DNA of 6,257 bases. Origin: Geothrix sp. GTDB lineage: Bacteria; Acidobacteriota; Holophagae; Holophagales; Holophagaceae. The notes beneath the pieces were generated by a model. That model searched no databases. It was not told the origin of the DNA and saw only the letters and a list, made by a program, of their open reading frames with translations. The stretch lies in the NCBI GenBank assembly GCA_023701165.1, contig JAMPXL010000065.1, positions 1 through 6,257 of the forward strand, given 5' to 3'. A program made the position numbers and the translations under genes. This document shows positions 4,883 to 6,257 of this stretch, piece after piece. The first letter of the stretch is position 1; each line of letters begins with the position of its first letter.

Positions 4883-6257
4883 ATGACCCTCACGCCTGCC
4901 CCATCCTTCCGCGGCCTGCTCGCCACGAGCCTGTTCGCCCTGTTGCTCGCCTGCGGCGGCGGGGGAGGGTCCGGCAGCACGGCGGTGGCTCCCCCTGCCG
5001 GCCCCCGGCTGACCACCCCGCCGGTGGCCCAGGCGGGCTACCGGGGCGATGTGGTGACCTACCGGGTGGTGGCCGAGGGGACCGGCAACACCTACCAGTG
5101 GTTCCGCAACGGCACCGCCATCCCCGGCGCCACCACCGATGCCTACGCCCTGCCCGTGCAGGCGGCGGATGACCAGGCCCGCTACAGCGTGCGGGTCACC
5201 GCCTCCGCCGGAGGCGCCACCACCAGCCCCGAGGCGCTGCTGGATGTGCTCTATGCGGATCCGGCCGTGATGGCGGGCCACGATCATGCGCTGGCGATCA
5301 CCACCAAGGGGAAGGTCTACGCCTGGGGCGTGGGCGGCAACGGCCAGCTGGGCCTGGGGGACTACCAGGCCCGCCTGGCGCCCACGGCCGTGCCTCTGCC
5401 CGGCCCGGCGGTGCAGGTGGCGGCGGGCTGGGGGCACTCCCTCGCGCTGCTGGCCGATGGGCGTGTCTTCGCCTGGGGGAACAACGCCTCGGGCCAGCTC
5501 GGCGATGGCACCACGGCCATGCGGAACACCCCGGCGGCCGTGCCGGGGCTCACCGGCGTGGTCTACCTCACCTGCGGCTACAACCACAACCTGGCCGCGA
5601 AATCGGATCAGTCCGTCTGGGTGTGGGGCTACAACTCCCACGGGCAGCTGGCCCAGGGAGACAAGACCAACCGCCTGAGCCCGGTGTCGATCCCCGCGGC
5701 CGCCTCCCAGCTGGCCGACGTGGCCCTCGGCGAGCTGCACACGCTGGTGGTGGACACATCGAACACCCTCTACGGCTGCGGGGACAACGGCTATGGGCAG
5801 CTGGGCCTCTCCTACTCGCCCACGGCCGAATACCTGACCTTCACCACGCTGCGGAGCGGCGTGAGGGCGGCCCGGGCCTTCTCCCTGAATTCGGCCATCC
5901 TCGGCATGGACGGGCTGCCCTACGGCACCGGCGAGAACGTCTATGGCCAGCTGGGTGACGGCAGCTTCACCACCCGCTACAGTTTCGTGCCCATGGGCAC
6001 GGCCGGACTCACGGCCGGAAGCACGCTGGACGCCGTGATCCCCGGCCAGTACCACACCCACCTGCTGAACGCGGCGGGCGACGTGGCCAGCACGGGCTAC
6101 AACTGGTACGGACAGCTGGGACTGGGCGCGGCCTCCACCACGTCCACCTCGGCGCCCCAGGCGCTGGCGGGGCTCAAGGCCATCGCCCTCAGCGCCGGCT
6201 CCATGTCCACCTACGCCATCCTGCCGGATCTCTCGGTGAAGGCCTGGGGCTACAACA
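4883..6257 (+). CDS. Lipoprotein with Ig-like domain and RCC1-type beta-propeller (3' end cut)
   Basis: 458 codons are visible and the frame is still open at the right edge. ATG at 4883 follows GGAG at 4873-4876 (6 nt spacing). Residues 1-24 are a lipoprotein signal peptide with lipobox L-L-A-C (Cys24), then a five-Gly tether and STAVAPPAG, closely like the start of the lipoprotein at 418. Residues ~42-124 are an Ig-like domain with the typical YQWFRNGTAIPGAT core and a YSVRVTAS strand. From residue 132, RCC1-type repeats (G.xH.xAL, then V.AWG.N..GQLGDG) begin at about 132, 182, 232, 283, 332, 388 and 439, a spacing of ~50. Units 1-3 are canonical; units 4-6 lose the AWG core (YGCG, YGTG, ASTG) but keep the GQLG motif. 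The seventh is cut at AWGYN, so if it is a standard seven-bladed propeller the gene should end soon after the window. In bacteria such proteins are extracytoplasmic and mostly uncharacterised; the nucleotide-exchange role of eukaryotic RCC1 should not be assumed. Confidence 0.88.
   Translation, partial: MTLTPAPSFRGLLATSLFALLLACGGGGGSGSTAVAPPAGPRLTTPPVAQAGYRGDVVTYRVVAEGTGNTYQWFRNGTAIPGATTDAYALPVQAADDQARYSVRVTASAGGATTSPEALLDVLYADPAVMAGHDHALAITTKGKVYAWGVGGNGQLGLGDYQARLAPTAVPLPGPAVQVAAGWGHSLALLADGRVFAWGNNASGQLGDGTTAMRNTPAAVPGLTGVVYLTCGYNHNLAAKSDQSVWVWGYNSHGQLAQGDKTNRLSPVSIPAAASQLADVALGELHTLVVDTSNTLYGCGDNGYGQLGLSYSPTAEYLTFTTLRSGVRAARAFSLNSAILGMDGLPYGTGENVYGQLGDGSFTTRYSFVPMGTAGLTAGSTLDAVIPGQYHTHLLNAAGDVASTGYNWYGQLGLGAASTTSTSAPQALAGLKAIALSAGSMSTYAILPDLSVKAWGYN

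Noticed and set aside
2653..5016. Long open frame on the minus strand (787 codons), with others at 806-2317 and 4613-6061
   Set aside because: These run opposite to well-supported genes with signal peptides and known domains. Their translations are low-complexity Gly/Arg/Pro/His strings with no domain. Long antisense frames are expected where the coding strand is very GC-rich at third positions.

Overview
The window is very GC-rich (roughly 70% by eye) and every supported gene lies on the + strand. It encodes four exported or probably exported proteins built from repeats. The cell envelope is that of a diderm: two genes carry lipoprotein signal peptides and two carry ordinary signal peptides. 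The mix of features (glycine tract after the lipobox, collagen-like fibres, S74-type 'tail fibre' domains, very high GC) fits Acidobacteriota, for example the Holophaga/Geothrix group. Myxococcota or another high-GC Gram-negative cannot be excluded. No replication, transfer, integrase, phage structural, CRISPR or RNA genes are visible.

Layout: (1) 1-324 is the 3' end of a gene cut by the left edge; its product is beta-rich and unassigned. (2) 325-417 is a short intergenic gap holding copy 1 of a conserved hairpin-forming repeat. (3) 418-1005 is a small lipoprotein with a glycine tether and one Ig/NEW3-like beta domain. (4) 1028-2602 is a secreted protein made of an N-terminal adaptor, a collagen-like stalk and a seven-bladed YVTN-like beta-propeller. 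(5) 2665-4710 is a secreted protein with a paralogous adaptor, a shorter collagen-like stalk, a 17-residue-periodic NTAVG-type beta-solenoid and a C-terminal S74 intramolecular-chaperone domain with coiled coil. (6) 4711-4882 is an intergenic leader with copy 2 of the repeat and a second strong hairpin. (7) 4883 to the right edge is a lipoprotein with one Ig-like domain and an RCC1-type beta-propeller, cut in or near its last blade.

The genes at 418, 1028 and 2665 are closely spaced (22 and 62 nt), each has a good Shine-Dalgarno sequence, and no terminator is visible between them, so they are probably one operon. Copies of the repeat sit directly upstream of the two lipoprotein genes, so each unit seems to start with a lipoprotein whose start (LLAC, Gly run, then ST and APPA) is related to the other's. 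My reading, which is inference, is a cell-surface locus: lipoproteins anchored in the membrane plus collagen-stalked trimeric fibres that share a base module but carry different heads (propeller or beta-solenoid).

The strongest items for a second look are the two-copy 31-nt intergenic repeat with hairpin potential, the swap of head domains on a duplicated adaptor, the near-perfect 120-bp and 51-bp repeat periods, the six equivalent cysteines in the propeller, and the predicted Ser-Lys self-cleavage site in the S74 domain. No individual domain here is new; the arrangement is the unusual part.
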